From: Klebsiella africana
GTDB taxonomy: Bacteria > Pseudomonadota > Gammaproteobacteria > Enterobacterales > Enterobacteriaceae
DNA length: 64,000 nt
Reading direction: 5' to 3'
Assembly: GCF_020526085.1 (NCBI RefSeq)
Contig: NZ_CP084874.1
Location: 310,001 to 374,000 of the forward strand
The notes beneath the pieces were generated by a model. It was given only the letters and a program-made list of their open reading frames with translations, searched no databases and was not told the origin of the DNA. The translations under genes and the position numbers were made by a program. Shown piece after piece: positions 18,943-30,300 of the stretch (position 1 is its first letter; each line of letters opens with the position of its first letter).

Positions 18943-19326
18943 TTAATGCTTTTCCCAACCATTCTGCTGGGCACTAAAGCCGAGCGCCTGCATAAAGGCC
19001 GCCATCACGCCGCGGTCCTCCACCCCCTGGTCAGCGACGCGCCAGCTATTGATCGCCGGGTTATCACGCAATGTCTCTTCCACTAAGTATTGCCCGACGC
19101 CGCGGCGGCGGGTTACTTCACGCACGCACAGATCGCTAAGCTCACCTTCGACGCCGCGCAGGGTAACGCGCACGGCGCCCAGCAGGCGCTCGTTAAAGCG
19201 GGCGGCGTAGAGACGATGATTCTCATCGAGGGTCAGCGTCGACAGATCCGGCGACGGCCAGATTTTCCCCAGGTCGATGCGATCCTGATCGCTGAAGTGC
19301 TGTAAACGGATAATGGTCAGTTTCAT
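18943..19326 (-). CDS. panM: PanD maturation/regulatory acetyltransferase-fold protein PanM (PanZ)
   Basis: A GNAT-fold protein that binds acetyl-CoA and triggers self-cleavage of aspartate decarboxylase PanD, tuning beta-alanine and coenzyme A synthesis. The 127 residues from MKLTIIRLQHFSDQDR match E. coli PanM (formerly YhhK), with the acetyl-CoA loop TRRRGVGQYLVEE and the tail ALGFSAQQNGWEKH. The open frame runs 26 codons further upstream, but those residues are not family-like. It is divergent from livK, as in E. coli. Confidence 0.95.
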   Translation of the reverse strand: MKLTIIRLQHFSDQDRIDLGKIWPSPDLSTLTLDENHRLYAARFNERLLGAVRVTLRGVEGELSDLCVREVTRRRGVGQYLVEETLRDNPAINSWRVADQGVEDRGVMAAFMQALGFSAQQNGWEKH

Positions 19327-19749
19327 GGGCGGCAAGTCCAGTGCAAAACAGAGGCGCCAGTGTACCCAAAATTGCTGTCTGGCGGAGCGCTGTTTTTTGC
19401 GCATACATCAGGGGATTCGTTTTCCTGGCGTTGTCAGGGTAGCGCAATCCGTCATGGATCGAAAAATAAGCAGAATTTTAACCTAATGTGCAGCGTTTTA
19501 TTCCGCCTTATGTATCGTTATTTTATGCTGCAGGATGGACTTTTTTTTGTTTATCTTCAGCAAAATACAGAATATTATCTTTGCTTAATCGACTGAAAAA
19601 TAGAGATTTTAATCTGTTTTTTAGTGAAAAGCTGCGCTAAACCATTAAACTCAATGGTAAAAATGGCGTTGTTTAATAAAAGCACAGAATGCTTTTTAAC
19701 CATAAAAATACAAAACATTTACACCACATCACGAACGGGGTTCTGCAGC
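19327..19749. promoter_or_regulatory. panM-livK divergent intergenic region, AT-rich, possible Lrp sites
   Basis: A 423-base gap whose livK-proximal half is strikingly AT-rich compared with its surroundings. A sequence at 19568-19582 (CAGAATATTATCTTT) fits 12 of 15 positions of the Lrp consensus. E. coli livK is repressed by Lrp with leucine, so Lrp control is likely. I see no gene here; a frame running into livK from 19624 is only the untranslated leader. Confidence 0.45.
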
Positions 19750-20859
19750 ATGAAAAGGAACGCGAAAACCATCGTCGCGGGCATCGTCGCATTAGCGATG
19801 TCGCACGCGGCGATGGCCAAGGATATTAAGGTCGCCGTGGTCGGCGCGATGTCGGGCCCGGTGGCCCAGTGGGGCGACATGGAGTTCAACGGCGCGCGTC
19901 AGGCGATTAAAGACATCAACGCCAGCGGCGGCATTAAGGGCGACAAGCTGGTGGCCGTGGAATACGACGACGCCTGCGATCCGAAGCAAGCGGTCGCGGT
20001 GGCCAACAAAATCGTCAACGACGGCATTCAGTACGTTATCGGCCACCTGTGCTCCTCTTCCACTCAGCCGGCTTCCGACATCTATGAGGATGAAGGCATC
20101 CTGATGATCTCCCCCGGGGCGACTAATCCGGAGCTGACTCAGCGCGGCTATCAGTACATCATGCGTACCGCCGGCCTTGACTCCTCGCAGGGGCCGACCG
20201 CGGCGAAATATATCGTCGAGACGGTGAAACCGCAGCGTATCGCCATCATTCATGACAAGCAGCAGTACGGCGAAGGTCTGGCGCGTTCGGTGCAGGAGAA
20301 CCTAAAAAAAGCCGGGGCCAACATCGTCTTCTTTGACGGCATCACCGCCGGTGAGAAAGATTTCTCCGCCCTGCTGGCGCGCCTGAAGAAAGAGAACATC
20401 GACTTTGTTTACTACGGCGGCTACTACCCGGAAATGGGCCAGATGCTGCGCCAGGCGCGCTCCGTCGGGTTGAAAACCGTGTTTATGGGGCCGGAAGGGG
20501 TCGGCAACGCCTCGCTGTCCAATATCGCGGGCGCCGCGGCGGAAGGCATGCTGGTGACGATGCCAAAACGCTACGATCAGGATCCTGCCAACAGCGCCAT
20601 CGTTAACGCGCTGAAAGCGGAGAAGAAAGATCCGAGCGGGCCGTATGTCTGGATCACCTATGCCGCCGTTCAGTCGTTGGCGCAGGCGATGGACAGAACC
20701 GGCAGCCAGCAGCCGCTGGATTTAATCAAAGATTTGAAAGCGCACGGGGCGAAAACCGTGATTGGGCCGCTGACCTGGGATGAAAAAGGCGATCTGAAGG
20801 GATTTGAGTTTGGTGTCTTCCAGTGGCACGCCGACGGCTCTTCGAGCGCGGCGAAATAA
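19750..20859 (+). CDS. livK: Leucine-specific periplasmic binding protein LivK
   Basis: The leucine-specific receptor of the same ABC importer as LivJ. The 369-residue precursor equals the E. coli length. It has a signal peptide [19 protein letters not shown] to about residue 23 (AAMA|KD) and the same disulfide cysteines as LivJ (DDACDPK, GHLCSSS). It is an obvious paralogue of livJ. It heads livKHMGF; a GC-rich hairpin follows, so the binding protein may be made in excess over the permease. Confidence 0.96.
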   Translation: MKRNAKTIVAGIVALAMSHAAMAKDIKVAVVGAMSGPVAQWGDMEFNGARQAIKDINASGGIKGDKLVAVEYDDACDPKQAVAVANKIVNDGIQYVIGHLCSSSTQPASDIYEDEGILMISPGATNPELTQRGYQYIMRTAGLDSSQGPTAAKYIVETVKPQRIAIIHDKQQYGEGLARSVQENLKKAGANIVFFDGITAGEKDFSALLARLKKENIDFVYYGGYYPEMGQMLRQARSVGLKTVFMGPEGVGNASLSNIAGAAAEGMLVTMPKRYDQDPANSAIVNALKAEKKDPSGPYVWITYAAVQSLAQAMDRTGSQQPLDLIKDLKAHGAKTVIGPLTWDEKGDLKGFEFGVFQWHADGSSSAAK

Positions 20860-20881
20860 GCGCTGAAGACGAGTTATCCCT

Positions 20882-20902
20882 CCGCCCGCGATCCGCGGGC
20901 GG
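20882..20902 (+). other. Intercistronic hairpin between livK and livH
   Basis: The perfect 9-base arms CCGCCCGCG (20882-20890) and CGCGGGCGG (20894-20902) around ATC are followed by only TTT. It probably acts as a partial terminator or an mRNA 3'-end protector. That would favour high receptor and lower permease synthesis, as is common for ABC importers. Confidence 0.6.
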
Positions 20903-20920
20903 TTTGAAAAAGGTTACCTT

Positions 20921-21847
20921 ATGTCCGAGCAGTTTCTCTATTTTCTGCAGCAGATGTTTAACGGCGTCACGCTGGGCAGTACCTACGCGCTGATCGCCAT
21001 CGGCTATACGATGGTGTATGGCATTATCGGCATGATCAACTTCGCCCACGGCGAGGTCTACATGATTGGCAGCTATGTCTCCTTCATGATCATCGCCGCG
21101 CTGATGATGATGGGCATCGACACCAGCTGGCTGCTGGTCGCCGCCGGATTTGTGGGCGCCATTGTGATTGCCAGCGCTTACGGCTGGAGTATCGAGCGCG
21201 TGGCCTATCGGCCGGTGCGTAATTCCAAGCGTCTGATTGCGCTGATCTCCGCTATCGGGATGTCTATCTTCCTGCAGAACTACGTCAGCCTGACCCAGGG
21301 CTCCCGCGACGTGGCGCTGCCGAGCCTGTTTAACGGCCAGTGGATCGTCGGCCACAGCGACAGCTTCTCCGCGACAATCACCACCATGCAGTTGGTGATC
21401 TGGGTGGTGACCTTTATCGCTATGCTGGCCCTGACGCTGTTCATTCGCTACTCGCGGATGGGGCGCGCCTGCCGCGCCTGTGCCGAAGATCTGAAAATGG
21501 CCAGCCTGCTCGGGATTAACACCGACCGCGTCATCGCCCTGACTTTTGTCATCGGCGCCGCGATGGCGGCGGTAGCGGGTGTGCTGCTCGGCCAGTTCTA
21601 CGGCGTGATTAACCCCTATATCGGTTTTATGGCCGGGATGAAGGCCTTCACCGCCGCCGTGCTCGGCGGGATCGGCAGTATTCCTGGCGCAATGATCGGC
21701 GGCCTGATCCTGGGTATTGCCGAGGCGCTCTCTTCTGCCTATCTCAGCACCGAATATAAGGACGTGGTCTCCTTCGCGCTGCTGATTCTGGTGCTGTTAG
21801 TGATGCCGACCGGCATTCTGGGCCGCCCGGAGGTGGAAAAAGTATGA
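20921..21847 (+). CDS. livH: Branched-chain amino-acid ABC transporter permease LivH
   Basis: One of two membrane subunits of the Liv importer. The 308 residues hold about eight hydrophobic helices and the permease motifs [20 protein letters not shown] and [20 protein letters not shown]. It is almost identical to E. coli LivH, including the ending [11 protein letters not shown]. Its stop overlaps the livM start by 4 bases. Confidence 0.97.
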   Translation: MSEQFLYFLQQMFNGVTLGSTYALIAIGYTMVYGIIGMINFAHGEVYMIGSYVSFMIIAALMMMGIDTSWLLVAAGFVGAIVIASAYGWSIERVAYRPVRNSKRLIALISAIGMSIFLQNYVSLTQGSRDVALPSLFNGQWIVGHSDSFSATITTMQLVIWVVTFIAMLALTLFIRYSRMGRACRACAEDLKMASLLGINTDRVIALTFVIGAAMAAVAGVLLGQFYGVINPYIGFMAGMKAFTAAVLGGIGSIPGAMIGGLILGIAEALSSAYLSTEYKDVVSFALLILVLLVMPTGILGRPEVEKV

Positions 21848-23121
21848 AACCGATGCAAATTGCAATGGCGCTGCTGTCTGCCGTGATGTTCTTCATTCTG
21901 GCGGGCGTCTTTATGGGCGTGCAGCTGGAGCTGGACGGCACCAAACTGGTGGTCGATACCGCCGCCGATATTCGCTGGCAGTGGATCTTCATCGGCACCG
22001 CGGTGGTCTTTTTCTTCCAGCTGCTGCGGCCACTGTTCCAGAAAGCGGTTAAGAACGTCTCCGGGCCGAAGTTTATTATGCCGGCGATTGACGGCTCAAC
22101 GGTGAAGCAGAAGCTGTTCCTGATAGCCCTGCTGGTGATTGCCGTAGCCTGGCCGTTTATGGTGTCGCGCGGCACGGTGGATATCGCCACCCTGACGATG
22201 ATCTATATCATCCTCGGCCTCGGGTTGAACGTAGTAGTCGGCCTTTCCGGCCTGCTGGTGCTGGGCTACGGCGGGTTCTACGCCATCGGCGCCTATACCT
22301 TCGCGCTGCTGAACCACTATTACGGTCTCGGCTTCTGGACCTGTCTGCCGCTGGCCGGCCTGGTCTCCGCGGCGGCCGGTTTCCTGCTGGGCTTCCCGGT
22401 GCTGCGTCTGCGCGGTGATTACCTGGCGATTGTGACCTTAGGCTTCGGCGAGATCGTGCGCATTCTGCTGCTCAACAATACCGAGATCACCGGCGGGCCG
22501 AACGGCATCAGCCAGATCCCGAAACCAACCTTCTTTGGCCTCGAATTTAGCCGCAGCGCCCGCGAAGGCGGCTGGGATACCTTCAGCAACTTCTTCGGCG
22601 TCAAATACGATCCCTCCGACCGGGTGATTTTCCTCTACCTGGTGGCGCTGCTGCTGGTCGTGCTCAGCCTGTTCGTCATCAACCGCCTGCTGCGAATGCC
22701 GCTGGGGCGGGCGTGGGAAGCGCTGCGTGAAGATGAGATCGCCTGTCGTTCGCTGGGCCTGAGCCCGACGCGCATCAAGCTGACCGCCTTTACCATCAGC
22801 GCCGCGTTTGCTGGCTTCGCCGGGACGCTGTTCGCTGCGCGCCAGGGCTTCGTCAGCCCGGAATCCTTCACCTTCGCCGAGTCGGCCTTCGTGCTGGCGA
22901 TCGTGGTGCTGGGCGGGATGGGCTCGCAGTTCGCGGTGATCCTCGCGGCTATTCTGCTGGTGGTCTCACGCGAGCTGATGCGTGACTTCAACGAATACAG
23001 CATGTTAATGCTCGGCGGCCTGATGGTGCTGATGATGATCTGGCGTCCGCAGGGGCTTCTGCCAATGACGCGCGTGCAGTTGAAGCTGAAAAACGGTCAG
23101 GCGAAAGGAGAGCAGGCATGA
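21844..23121 (+). CDS. livM: Branched-chain amino-acid ABC transporter permease LivM
   Basis: The second membrane subunit of the Liv importer, 425 residues. An N-terminal extension with two hydrophobic helices precedes the conserved permease core ([53 protein letters not shown]). It overlaps livH by 4 bases (ATGA) and livG by 4 bases, so translation is tightly coupled. Confidence 0.97.
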   Translation: MKPMQIAMALLSAVMFFILAGVFMGVQLELDGTKLVVDTAADIRWQWIFIGTAVVFFFQLLRPLFQKAVKNVSGPKFIMPAIDGSTVKQKLFLIALLVIAVAWPFMVSRGTVDIATLTMIYIILGLGLNVVVGLSGLLVLGYGGFYAIGAYTFALLNHYYGLGFWTCLPLAGLVSAAAGFLLGFPVLRLRGDYLAIVTLGFGEIVRILLLNNTEITGGPNGISQIPKPTFFGLEFSRSAREGGWDTFSNFFGVKYDPSDRVIFLYLVALLLVVLSLFVINRLLRMPLGRAWEALREDEIACRSLGLSPTRIKLTAFTISAAFAGFAGTLFAARQGFVSPESFTFAESAFVLAIVVLGGMGSQFAVILAAILLVVSRELMRDFNEYSMLMLGGLMVLMMIWRPQGLLPMTRVQLKLKNGQAKGEQA

Positions 23122-23885
23122 GTCAGCCATTATTATCCGTTAGCGGCCTGATGATGCGTTTCGGCGGACTGCTGGCCGTCAACAATGTGTCGCTGGAGCT
23201 CAGAGAGCGCGAGATTGTCTCGCTGATCGGCCCCAACGGCGCCGGGAAGACCACCGTCTTTAACTGCCTGACCGGTTTTTACAAGCCCACTGGCGGCACC
23301 ATTCTGCTGCGTGACCAGCACCTGGAAGGGCTGCCGGGTCAGCAGATTGCGCGGATGGGCGTGGTGCGGACCTTCCAGCACGTGCGTCTGTTCCGCGAAA
23401 TGACGGTGATTGAAAACCTGCTGGTGGCGCAGCATCAGCAGCTGAAAACCGGGCTCTTCTCCGGCCTGCTGAAAACGCCGGCCTTCCGTCGGGCGCAGAG
23501 CGAAGCGCTGGACCGGGCCGCCACCTGGCTGGAGCGTATCGGCCTGCTGGAGCACGCCAACCGTCAGGCCAGCAACCTGGCCTACGGCGACCAGCGCCGG
23601 CTGGAGATTGCCCGCTGCATGGTGACCCAGCCGGAAATTCTGATGCTCGATGAACCGGCGGCAGGGCTGAACCCGAAAGAGACCAAAGAGCTGGACGAGC
23701 TTATCGCCGAGCTGCGTAACCATCACAACACCACCATCCTGCTTATCGAACACGATATGAAGCTGGTGATGGGCATTTCCGATCGTATCTACGTCGTGAA
23801 CCAGGGGACACCGCTGGCCAACGGGACGCCGGAAGAGATTCGTAATAACCCGGACGTGATCCGCGCATACCTTGGTGAGGCATAA
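23118..23885 (+). CDS. livG: Branched-chain amino-acid ABC transporter ATP-binding protein LivG
   Basis: One of two cytoplasmic ATPases of the Liv importer. The 255 residues show Walker [10 protein letters not shown] (about 38-46), the signature-like [13 protein letters not shown], and Walker [14 protein letters not shown]. It matches E. coli LivG in length. It overlaps livM by 4 bases; livF follows 1 base after its stop. Confidence 0.97.
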   Translation: MSQPLLSVSGLMMRFGGLLAVNNVSLELREREIVSLIGPNGAGKTTVFNCLTGFYKPTGGTILLRDQHLEGLPGQQIARMGVVRTFQHVRLFREMTVIENLLVAQHQQLKTGLFSGLLKTPAFRRAQSEALDRAATWLERIGLLEHANRQASNLAYGDQRRLEIARCMVTQPEILMLDEPAAGLNPKETKELDELIAELRNHHNTTILLIEHDMKLVMGISDRIYVVNQGTPLANGTPEEIRNNPDVIRAYLGEA

Positions 23886-23886
23886 G

Positions 23887-24600
23887 ATGGAAAACGCGAT
23901 GTTAACTTTTGACAACGTCAGCGCCCACTACGGCAAGATTCAGGCGCTGCACAATGTCAGCCTGCATATCAAACAGGGCGAAATCGTCACGCTGATCGGC
24001 GCCAACGGCGCGGGGAAAACCACCCTGCTCGGCACGCTGTGCGGCGACCCGCGGGCCTCCAGCGGGCGCATTGTCTTTGACGGTAAGGATATTACCGACT
24101 GGCAAACCGCGAAGATCATGCGCGAGGCGGTGGCGATCGTCCCGGAAGGGCGACGCGTCTTTTCGCGTATGACGGTGGAAGAGAACCTGGCGATGGGCGG
24201 TTTTTTTGCCGACCGCGATCAGTTCCAGACCCGTATCAAGTGGGTGTATGAACTGTTCCCGCGTCTGCATGAACGCCGAATTCAGCGCGCCGGCACCATG
24301 TCCGGCGGCGAGCAGCAGATGCTGGCGATCGGTCGCGCCCTGATGAGCCAGCCGCGCCTGCTGCTGCTGGATGAACCGTCGCTGGGGCTGGCGCCGATTA
24401 TCATTCAGCAGATTTTCGACACCATCGAGCAGCTGCGCGAGCAGGGGATGACGATCTTCCTCGTCGAGCAGAACGCCAACCAGGCGCTGAAGCTGGCCGA
24501 CCGCGGCTATGTGCTGGAGAACGGTCACGTGGTGCTGGAGGATACCGGCGACGCGCTGCTGGCCAACGAGGCGGTGCGCAGCGCCTATCTCGGCGGTTAA
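23887..24600 (+). CDS. livF: Branched-chain amino-acid ABC transporter ATP-binding protein LivF
   Basis: The second ATPase of the Liv importer, 237 residues. Walker A GANGAGKTTLLG, signature MSGGEQQMLAIGRAL and Walker B LLLLDEPSLGLAP are visible. I use the ATG at 23887 (MENAMLTFDNVSAHYG), the family start; a longer frame opens inside livG. It is the last gene of the operon, and hairpin-forming sequence follows. Confidence 0.97.
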   Translation: MENAMLTFDNVSAHYGKIQALHNVSLHIKQGEIVTLIGANGAGKTTLLGTLCGDPRASSGRIVFDGKDITDWQTAKIMREAVAIVPEGRRVFSRMTVEENLAMGGFFADRDQFQTRIKWVYELFPRLHERRIQRAGTMSGGEQQMLAIGRALMSQPRLLLLDEPSLGLAPIIIQQIFDTIEQLREQGMTIFLVEQNANQALKLADRGYVLENGHVVLEDTGDALLANEAVRSAYLGG

Positions 24601-24607
24601 TTCATCG

Positions 24608-24692
24608 CAACCCGGCGTCGTTCACTTCGCCGGTTTGTACCCCGGGCGAGGCGCTTGCGCCGACCTCGGGAGCCGATAGCACAACTATTATC
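24608..24692. terminator. Hairpins after livF (terminator or REP-like)
   Basis: The arms AACCCGGCG (24608-24616) and CGCCGGTTT (24628-24636) pair in 8 of 9 positions just after the livF stop, without a long U-run. A second, imperfect GC-rich inverted repeat (about 24640-24672, CCCGGGCGAGGCGC and GCGCCGACCTCGGG) follows and resembles a REP. Together they probably end the liv transcript. Confidence 0.5.
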
Positions 24693-24735
24693 CGTGTCTC
24701 AGCTCCCACTTTACTTCCCCCGTCCTTTCACCGGC

Positions 24736-24871
24736 TTGTCATCTCCCTGACCCGTTACTATCTTTTTTTTGTAATAAAAAAGTTATTTTTCTGTAATTCG
24801 AACATGTCATGTTACCCCGCGAGCATAAAACGCGTGAAATCGCGCATCCGGCACAACAAGAGAGATAACCG
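24736..24871 (+). promoter_or_regulatory. ugpB promoter region with candidate Pho box
   Basis: TTGTCAT CTCC CTGACCC at 24736-24753 fits the PhoB box pattern of two 7-base repeats 11 bases apart (6 of 7 and 5 of 7). A second, weaker CTGTAAT copy lies at 24791-24797. The ugp operon of E. coli is induced by phosphate starvation through PhoB. The AT-rich stretch 24765-24795 probably holds the -10 region. The ribosome site AGAGA precedes the ugpB ATG. Confidence 0.5.
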
Positions 24872-26188
24872 ATGATATCGTTACGACATACAGCTTTAGG
24901 ACTGGCGCTGAGCCTGACTTTTGCCGGTCAGGCCCTGGCGGTTACCACCATCCCATTCTGGCACTCAATGGAAGGCGAGCTGGGTAAAGAAGTGGATTCT
25001 CTGGCGCAACGCTTTAACGCGGCCAATCCTGATTACAAAATCGTTCCGGTATACAAAGGCAACTACGAGCAGAGCCTGAGCGCCGGTATCGCCGCCTTCC
25101 GTACCGGCAACGCGCCAGCTATCCTGCAAGTGTATGAAGTCGGCACCGCCACCATGATGGCGTCAAAAGCCATTAAGCCGGTCTACCAGGTGTTTAGCGA
25201 GGCGGGCATCAAGTTTGATGAATCGCAGTTCGTACCGACGGTGGCCGGGTATTACACCGATTCGAAAACCGGCCATCTGCTCTCCCAGCCGTTTAACAGC
25301 TCTACCCCGGTGCTCTACTACAACAAAGACGCCTTCAAAAAAGCCGGCTTAGATCCGGAGCAGCCGCCGAAAACCTGGCAGGATCTGGCGGCCTATACCG
25401 CGAAGCTGAAAGCCGCCGGGATGAAGTGCGGCTACGCCAGCGGCTGGCAGGGCTGGATCCAGATTGAAAACTTCAGCGCCTGGCACGGTCTGCCGGTGGC
25501 CACGAAGAATAACGGCTTCGACGGTACCGACGCGGTGCTGGAGTTCAACAAGCCGGAGCAGGTGAAGCATATCGCGCTGCTCGAAGAGATGAACAAGAAG
25601 GGCGATTTCAGCTACTTCGGGCGTAAGGACGAGTCCACTGAAAAGTTCTATAACGGCGACTGCGCCATTACCACTGCCTCGTCCGGCTCGCTGGCTGATA
25701 TCCGCCAGTACGCCAAATTTAACTACGGCGTCGGCATGATGCCTTACGATGCCGATGTGAAAGGTGCGCCGCAGAACGCCATCATCGGCGGGGCCAGCCT
25801 GTGGGTGATGCAGGGCAAAGATAAAGAGACCTACACCGGTGTGGCGAAGTTCCTCGACTTCCTGACCAAACCGGAAAACGCCGCCGAGTGGCACCAGAAA
25901 ACCGGCTACCTGCCGATCACTACCGCGGCCTACGATCTGACGCGTCAGCAGGGCTTCTATGATAAGAACCCGGGCGCCGATATCGCCACCCGCCAGATGC
26001 TGAACAAGCCGCCGTTGCCGTTCACCAAAGGCCTGCGTCTGGGCAACATGCCGCAAATCCGCACCATCGTCGATGAAGAGCTGGAAAGCGTGTGGACCGG
26101 CAAGAAAACCCCGCAACAGGCGCTGGACTCCGCCGTTCAGCGTGGGAATCAGCTGCTGCGTCGCTTCGAGCAAGCAACCAAATCGTAA
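24872..26188 (+). CDS. ugpB: sn-glycerol-3-phosphate-binding periplasmic protein UgpB
   Basis: The periplasmic receptor of the Ugp ABC importer for glycerol-3-phosphate and glycerophosphodiesters. The 438-residue precursor equals the E. coli length. A signal peptide runs to about residue 23 ([16 protein letters not shown]), and the mature start is [15 protein letters not shown]. It heads ugpBAECQ; a REP pair between ugpB and ugpA probably stabilises the ugpB part of the mRNA. Confidence 0.97.
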   Translation: MISLRHTALGLALSLTFAGQALAVTTIPFWHSMEGELGKEVDSLAQRFNAANPDYKIVPVYKGNYEQSLSAGIAAFRTGNAPAILQVYEVGTATMMASKAIKPVYQVFSEAGIKFDESQFVPTVAGYYTDSKTGHLLSQPFNSSTPVLYYNKDAFKKAGLDPEQPPKTWQDLAAYTAKLKAAGMKCGYASGWQGWIQIENFSAWHGLPVATKNNGFDGTDAVLEFNKPEQVKHIALLEEMNKKGDFSYFGRKDESTEKFYNGDCAITTASSGSLADIRQYAKFNYGVGMMPYDADVKGAPQNAIIGGASLWVMQGKDKETYTGVAKFLDFLTKPENAAEWHQKTGYLPITTAAYDLTRQQGFYDKNPGADIATRQMLNKPPLPFTKGLRLGNMPQIRTIVDEELESVWTGKKTPQQALDSAVQRGNQLLRRFEQATKS

Positions 26189-26198
26189 TCTGTAACTT

Positions 26199-26272
26199 GC
26201 CCGGTGGCGCTGCGCTTACCGGGCCTACGATGTGCCCTATGTAGGCCGGGTAAGGCGTAGCCGCCACCCGGC
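26199..26272. repeat. Inverted REP pair (BIME) between ugpB and ugpA
   Basis: Two REP units in opposite orientation. The first runs from GCCCGGTGGCGCTGCGCTTA at 26199 to about 26225. The second is GTAGGCCGGGTAAGGCGTAG at 26241-26260 plus CCGCCACCCGGC to 26272. Their arms are mutually complementary and can form one long stem. Such elements inside operons often stabilise the upstream mRNA. Confidence 0.85.
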
Positions 26273-26294
26273 ATTGTTCAGGAACCCAATCGCA

Positions 26295-27182
26295 ATGTCC
26301 TCATCCCGTCCGGTATTCCGCTCGCGCTGGCTGCCCTATGTGCTGGTCGCGCCGCAGCTGATTATCACGCTGATTTTCTTTATCTGGCCAGCGGGCGAAG
26401 CGCTGTGGTACTCGCTGCAGAGCGTCGATCCGTTTGGCCTTTCCAGCCAGTTTGTCGGCCTGGATAACTTCGTCACGCTGTTCCACGACCCGTACTATCT
26501 GGACTCGTTCTGGACCACTATAAAATTCAGCACCCTGGTGACCGTCAGCGGCCTGCTCATTTCGCTGTTTTTTGCCGCGCTGGTCGACTACGTGGTGCGC
26601 GGCAGCCGCTTTTATCAAACGCTGATGCTGCTGCCGTATGCCGTGGCCCCCGCCGTCGCGGCGGTGCTGTGGATCTTCCTCTTCAATCCCGGACGTGGGC
26701 TGATCACCCATTTCCTCGGCGAATTGGGTTACGACTGGAACCACGCGCAAAACAGCGGCCAGGCGATGTTTCTGGTGGTCTTTGCCTCGGTCTGGAAGCA
26801 GATAAGCTACAACTTCCTGTTCTTTTTTGCCGCGCTGCAGTCGATCCCGCGTTCGCTGGTTGAGGCCGCCGCCATCGACGGCGCCGGGCCGATTCGCCGC
26901 TTCTTCAAGCTGGCGCTGCCGCTGATTGCGCCGGTGAGTTTCTTCCTGCTGGTGGTCAACCTGGTTTACGCCTTCTTTGATACCTTCCCGGTGATCGATG
27001 CCGCCACCGCCGGTGGCCCGGTGCAGGCGACCACCACTCTGATCTACAAAATTTATCGCGAAGGTTTCGCCGGGCTCGATCTTTCCGCTTCCGCCGCGCA
27101 GTCGGTGGTGCTGATGTTCCTCGTCATTATCCTGACGGTGGTGCAGTTCCGTTACGTTGAAAGTAAGGTGCGTTACCAATGA
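26295..27182 (+). CDS. ugpA: sn-glycerol-3-phosphate ABC transporter permease UgpA
   Basis: A membrane subunit of the Ugp importer, 295 residues, six predicted membrane helices. It carries the EAA loop that contacts the ATPase ([24 protein letters not shown]). The ATG at 26295 gives [15 protein letters not shown], as in E. coli; the frame continues upstream into REP sequence. Its stop overlaps ugpE by 4 bases. Confidence 0.96.
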   Translation: MSSSRPVFRSRWLPYVLVAPQLIITLIFFIWPAGEALWYSLQSVDPFGLSSQFVGLDNFVTLFHDPYYLDSFWTTIKFSTLVTVSGLLISLFFAALVDYVVRGSRFYQTLMLLPYAVAPAVAAVLWIFLFNPGRGLITHFLGELGYDWNHAQNSGQAMFLVVFASVWKQISYNFLFFFAALQSIPRSLVEAAAIDGAGPIRRFFKLALPLIAPVSFFLLVVNLVYAFFDTFPVIDAATAGGPVQATTTLIYKIYREGFAGLDLSASAAQSVVLMFLVIILTVVQFRYVESKVRYQ

Positions 27183-28024
27183 TTGAGAACCGTCGCGGGC
27201 TGACGATTTTTAGCCACACCATGCTGATTCTGGGTATCGCCGTCATTTTATTCCCACTGTACGTCGCTTTTGTGGCGGCGACGCTGGATAACAAATCGGT
27301 ATTTGAAACGCCGATGACGCTGCTCCCCGGCGGCCATCTGCTGGAAAACATGAAGACCATTTGGGTGAACGGCGTCGGCGTCAACAGCGCGCCGTTCTGG
27401 CTGATGATGCTCAACAGCTTCATCATGGCGTTCGCCATTACGGTGGGCAAAATCGTGGTGTCGATGCTGTCGGCGTTCGCCATCGTGTGGTTCCGCTTTC
27501 CGCTGCGTAACCTGTTCTTCTGGATGATCTTTATCACCCTGATGCTGCCGGTCGAGGTGCGTATTTTCCCGACGGTGGAAGTGATCGCCAACCTCAACAT
27601 GCTCGACAGCTATGCCGGATTAACGCTGCCGTTAATGGCTTCGGCTACCGCCACCTTCTTGTTCCGCCAGTTCTTTATGACCCTGCCGGACGAGCTGATT
27701 GAAGCGGCGCGTATCGATGGCGCTTCGCCGATGCGCTTCTTCCGCGACATCGTGCTGCCGCTGTCGAAAACCAACCTCGCCGCGCTGTTCGTCATCACCT
27801 TTATCTACGGCTGGAACCAGTATCTGTGGCCGTTGCTGATTATTCAGGATGTGAATCTTGGCACCGCCGTCGCCGGTATCAAAGGCATGATCGCCACCGG
27901 CGAAGGTACTACCCAGTGGAATCAGGTGATGGCGGCGATGCTGCTGACTCTGATCCCACCGGTCGTCATCGTTTTAGCCATGCAGCGCGCCTTTGTGCGT
28001 GGCCTGGTCGATAGTGAGAAATAA
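27179..28024 (+). CDS. ugpE: sn-glycerol-3-phosphate ABC transporter permease UgpE
   Basis: The second membrane subunit of the Ugp importer, 281 residues, six predicted helices. Its EAA loop is visible ([24 protein letters not shown]). It overlaps ugpA by 4 bases (ATGA) and is followed by ugpC after one base, so the operon is continuous. Confidence 0.96.
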   Translation: MIENRRGLTIFSHTMLILGIAVILFPLYVAFVAATLDNKSVFETPMTLLPGGHLLENMKTIWVNGVGVNSAPFWLMMLNSFIMAFAITVGKIVVSMLSAFAIVWFRFPLRNLFFWMIFITLMLPVEVRIFPTVEVIANLNMLDSYAGLTLPLMASATATFLFRQFFMTLPDELIEAARIDGASPMRFFRDIVLPLSKTNLAALFVITFIYGWNQYLWPLLIIQDVNLGTAVAGIKGMIATGEGTTQWNQVMAAMLLTLIPPVVIVLAMQRAFVRGLVDSEK

Positions 28025-28025
28025 A

Positions 28026-29092
<1,067 letters not shown>

Positions 29093-29096
<4 letters not shown>

Positions 29097-29833
29097 GTAA
29101 CTGGCCTTATCCCCGCATCGTCGCCCATCGCGGCGGCGGTAAACTGGCGCCGGAGAACACCCTGGCGGCTATCGACGTCGGCGCCCGCTACGGGCACACG
29201 ATGATTGAGTTTGACGCCAAGCTGTCGAAGGACGGGCAGATCTTTCTGCTGCATGACGATAATCTCGAACGTACCAGCAATGGCTGGGGCGTGGCGGGCG
29301 AGCTGGCGTGGGACGATCTGCTGAAGGTCGATGCCGGCAGCTGGTTCAGCCGTGAATTTAAGGGCGAACCGCTGCCGCTGCTCTCCCAGGTGGCGGAGCG
29401 CTGCCGCCGTCACGGCATGATGGCGAATATCGAAATTAAGCCGACCACCGGGCTGGGGCCGCAGACCGGCAACGTGGTGGCGCTGGCTGCGCGCGATCTG
29501 TGGCAAGGCATGACCGCGCCGCTGCTCTCATCCTTTGAAATCGACGCGCTGGAAGCGGCGCAGGAAGCCGCGCCCGAGCTACCGCGCGGGCTGCTGCTGG
29601 ATGAGTGGCGCGATGACTGGCGCGAATTGACCGCCCGGCTGGGCTGCGTCTCAATTCATCTCAACCACAAGCTGCTGGATGCGGCGCGGGTAGCAAGCCT
29701 GAAACAGGCCGGCCTGCATATTCTGGTGTATACGGTCAATAAACCCCAGCGCGCCGCCGAGCTGCTGCACTGGGGCGTAGACTGCATCTGCACCGATGCT
29801 ATTGATGTCATCGGGCCGAATTTCCAGCCTTAA
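29093..29833 (+). CDS. ugpQ: Cytoplasmic glycerophosphodiester phosphodiesterase UgpQ
   Basis: Hydrolyses glycerophosphodiesters brought in by Ugp to glycerol-3-phosphate and an alcohol. The 246-residue GDPD domain shows the catalytic opening [18 protein letters not shown], the metal-binding [11 protein letters not shown] and [13 protein letters not shown]. There is no signal peptide, consistent with the cytoplasmic enzyme rather than periplasmic GlpQ. It is last in the ugp operon. Confidence 0.96.
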
Positions 29834-29856
29834 GACGGATTTGCGGCGGCTGTCCT

Positions 29857-30177
29857 TTACGGGTTGGTCTGCCGCAGCATTCCACCATTGTTGTTCGGTA
29901 GCACCTGCTGCGGCGGATTGAGATTACCGCCCTGGGCCGCGCGCTGCTGATTAGTCTGCAGCTGGTTTTGCAAATGCTGCTGTTGCGAGCGGGTCTGATT
30001 GTTCAGATCCTGCTTCAGCATGCTTTGCTGCTGCTGTTGCTGCACCTTCATCTCATTTTGCATACGCTGCTGGCTGGGCACCACGTAACCCGGCTGGTTA
30101 GGGTTGTTATTAACATTGATCGGCTGGGCTAATACGCCAAGCGGCATCAGCGCCGCCAGAAACAGAATCGCTTTCAT
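29857..30177 (-). CDS. yhhA: DUF2756 family protein YhhA
   Basis: A 106-residue secreted or periplasmic protein. It has a signal peptide ([17 protein letters not shown], about 1-17) and a Gln/Asn-rich body with a run of six glutamines (about 46-51). It resembles E. coli YhhA in composition and position beside ggt but is shorter than the E. coli protein as I recall it (146). Function unknown. The ribosome site GGAGGAGAAAA precedes the ATG. It is convergent with ugpQ. Confidence 0.85.
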   Translation of the reverse strand: MKAILFLAALMPLGVLAQPINVNNNPNQPGYVVPSQQRMQNEMKVQQQQQQSMLKQDLNNQTRSQQQHLQNQLQTNQQRAAQGGNLNPPQQVLPNNNGGMLRQTNP

Positions 30178-30300
30178 GGTTTTCTCCTCCCGTGCGTGGG
30201 ATCACTTAAGTGTACCTCAAATCCGCCATAACAATGATTTTTTAGGAGTTATCAACCAGGCTTAAGCGGGGAATGAAACCTACCTTTCTGGAGTAAGACA

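Noticed and set aside
19327..19404. N-terminal extension of panM
   Set aside because: The 26 added residues are not conserved, and PanM begins at MKLTIIRL.
19624..19749. N-terminal extension of livK
   Set aside because: Extra 42 residues are not signal-peptide-like and are absent from E. coli Liv[12 protein letters not shown] is a proper signal start.
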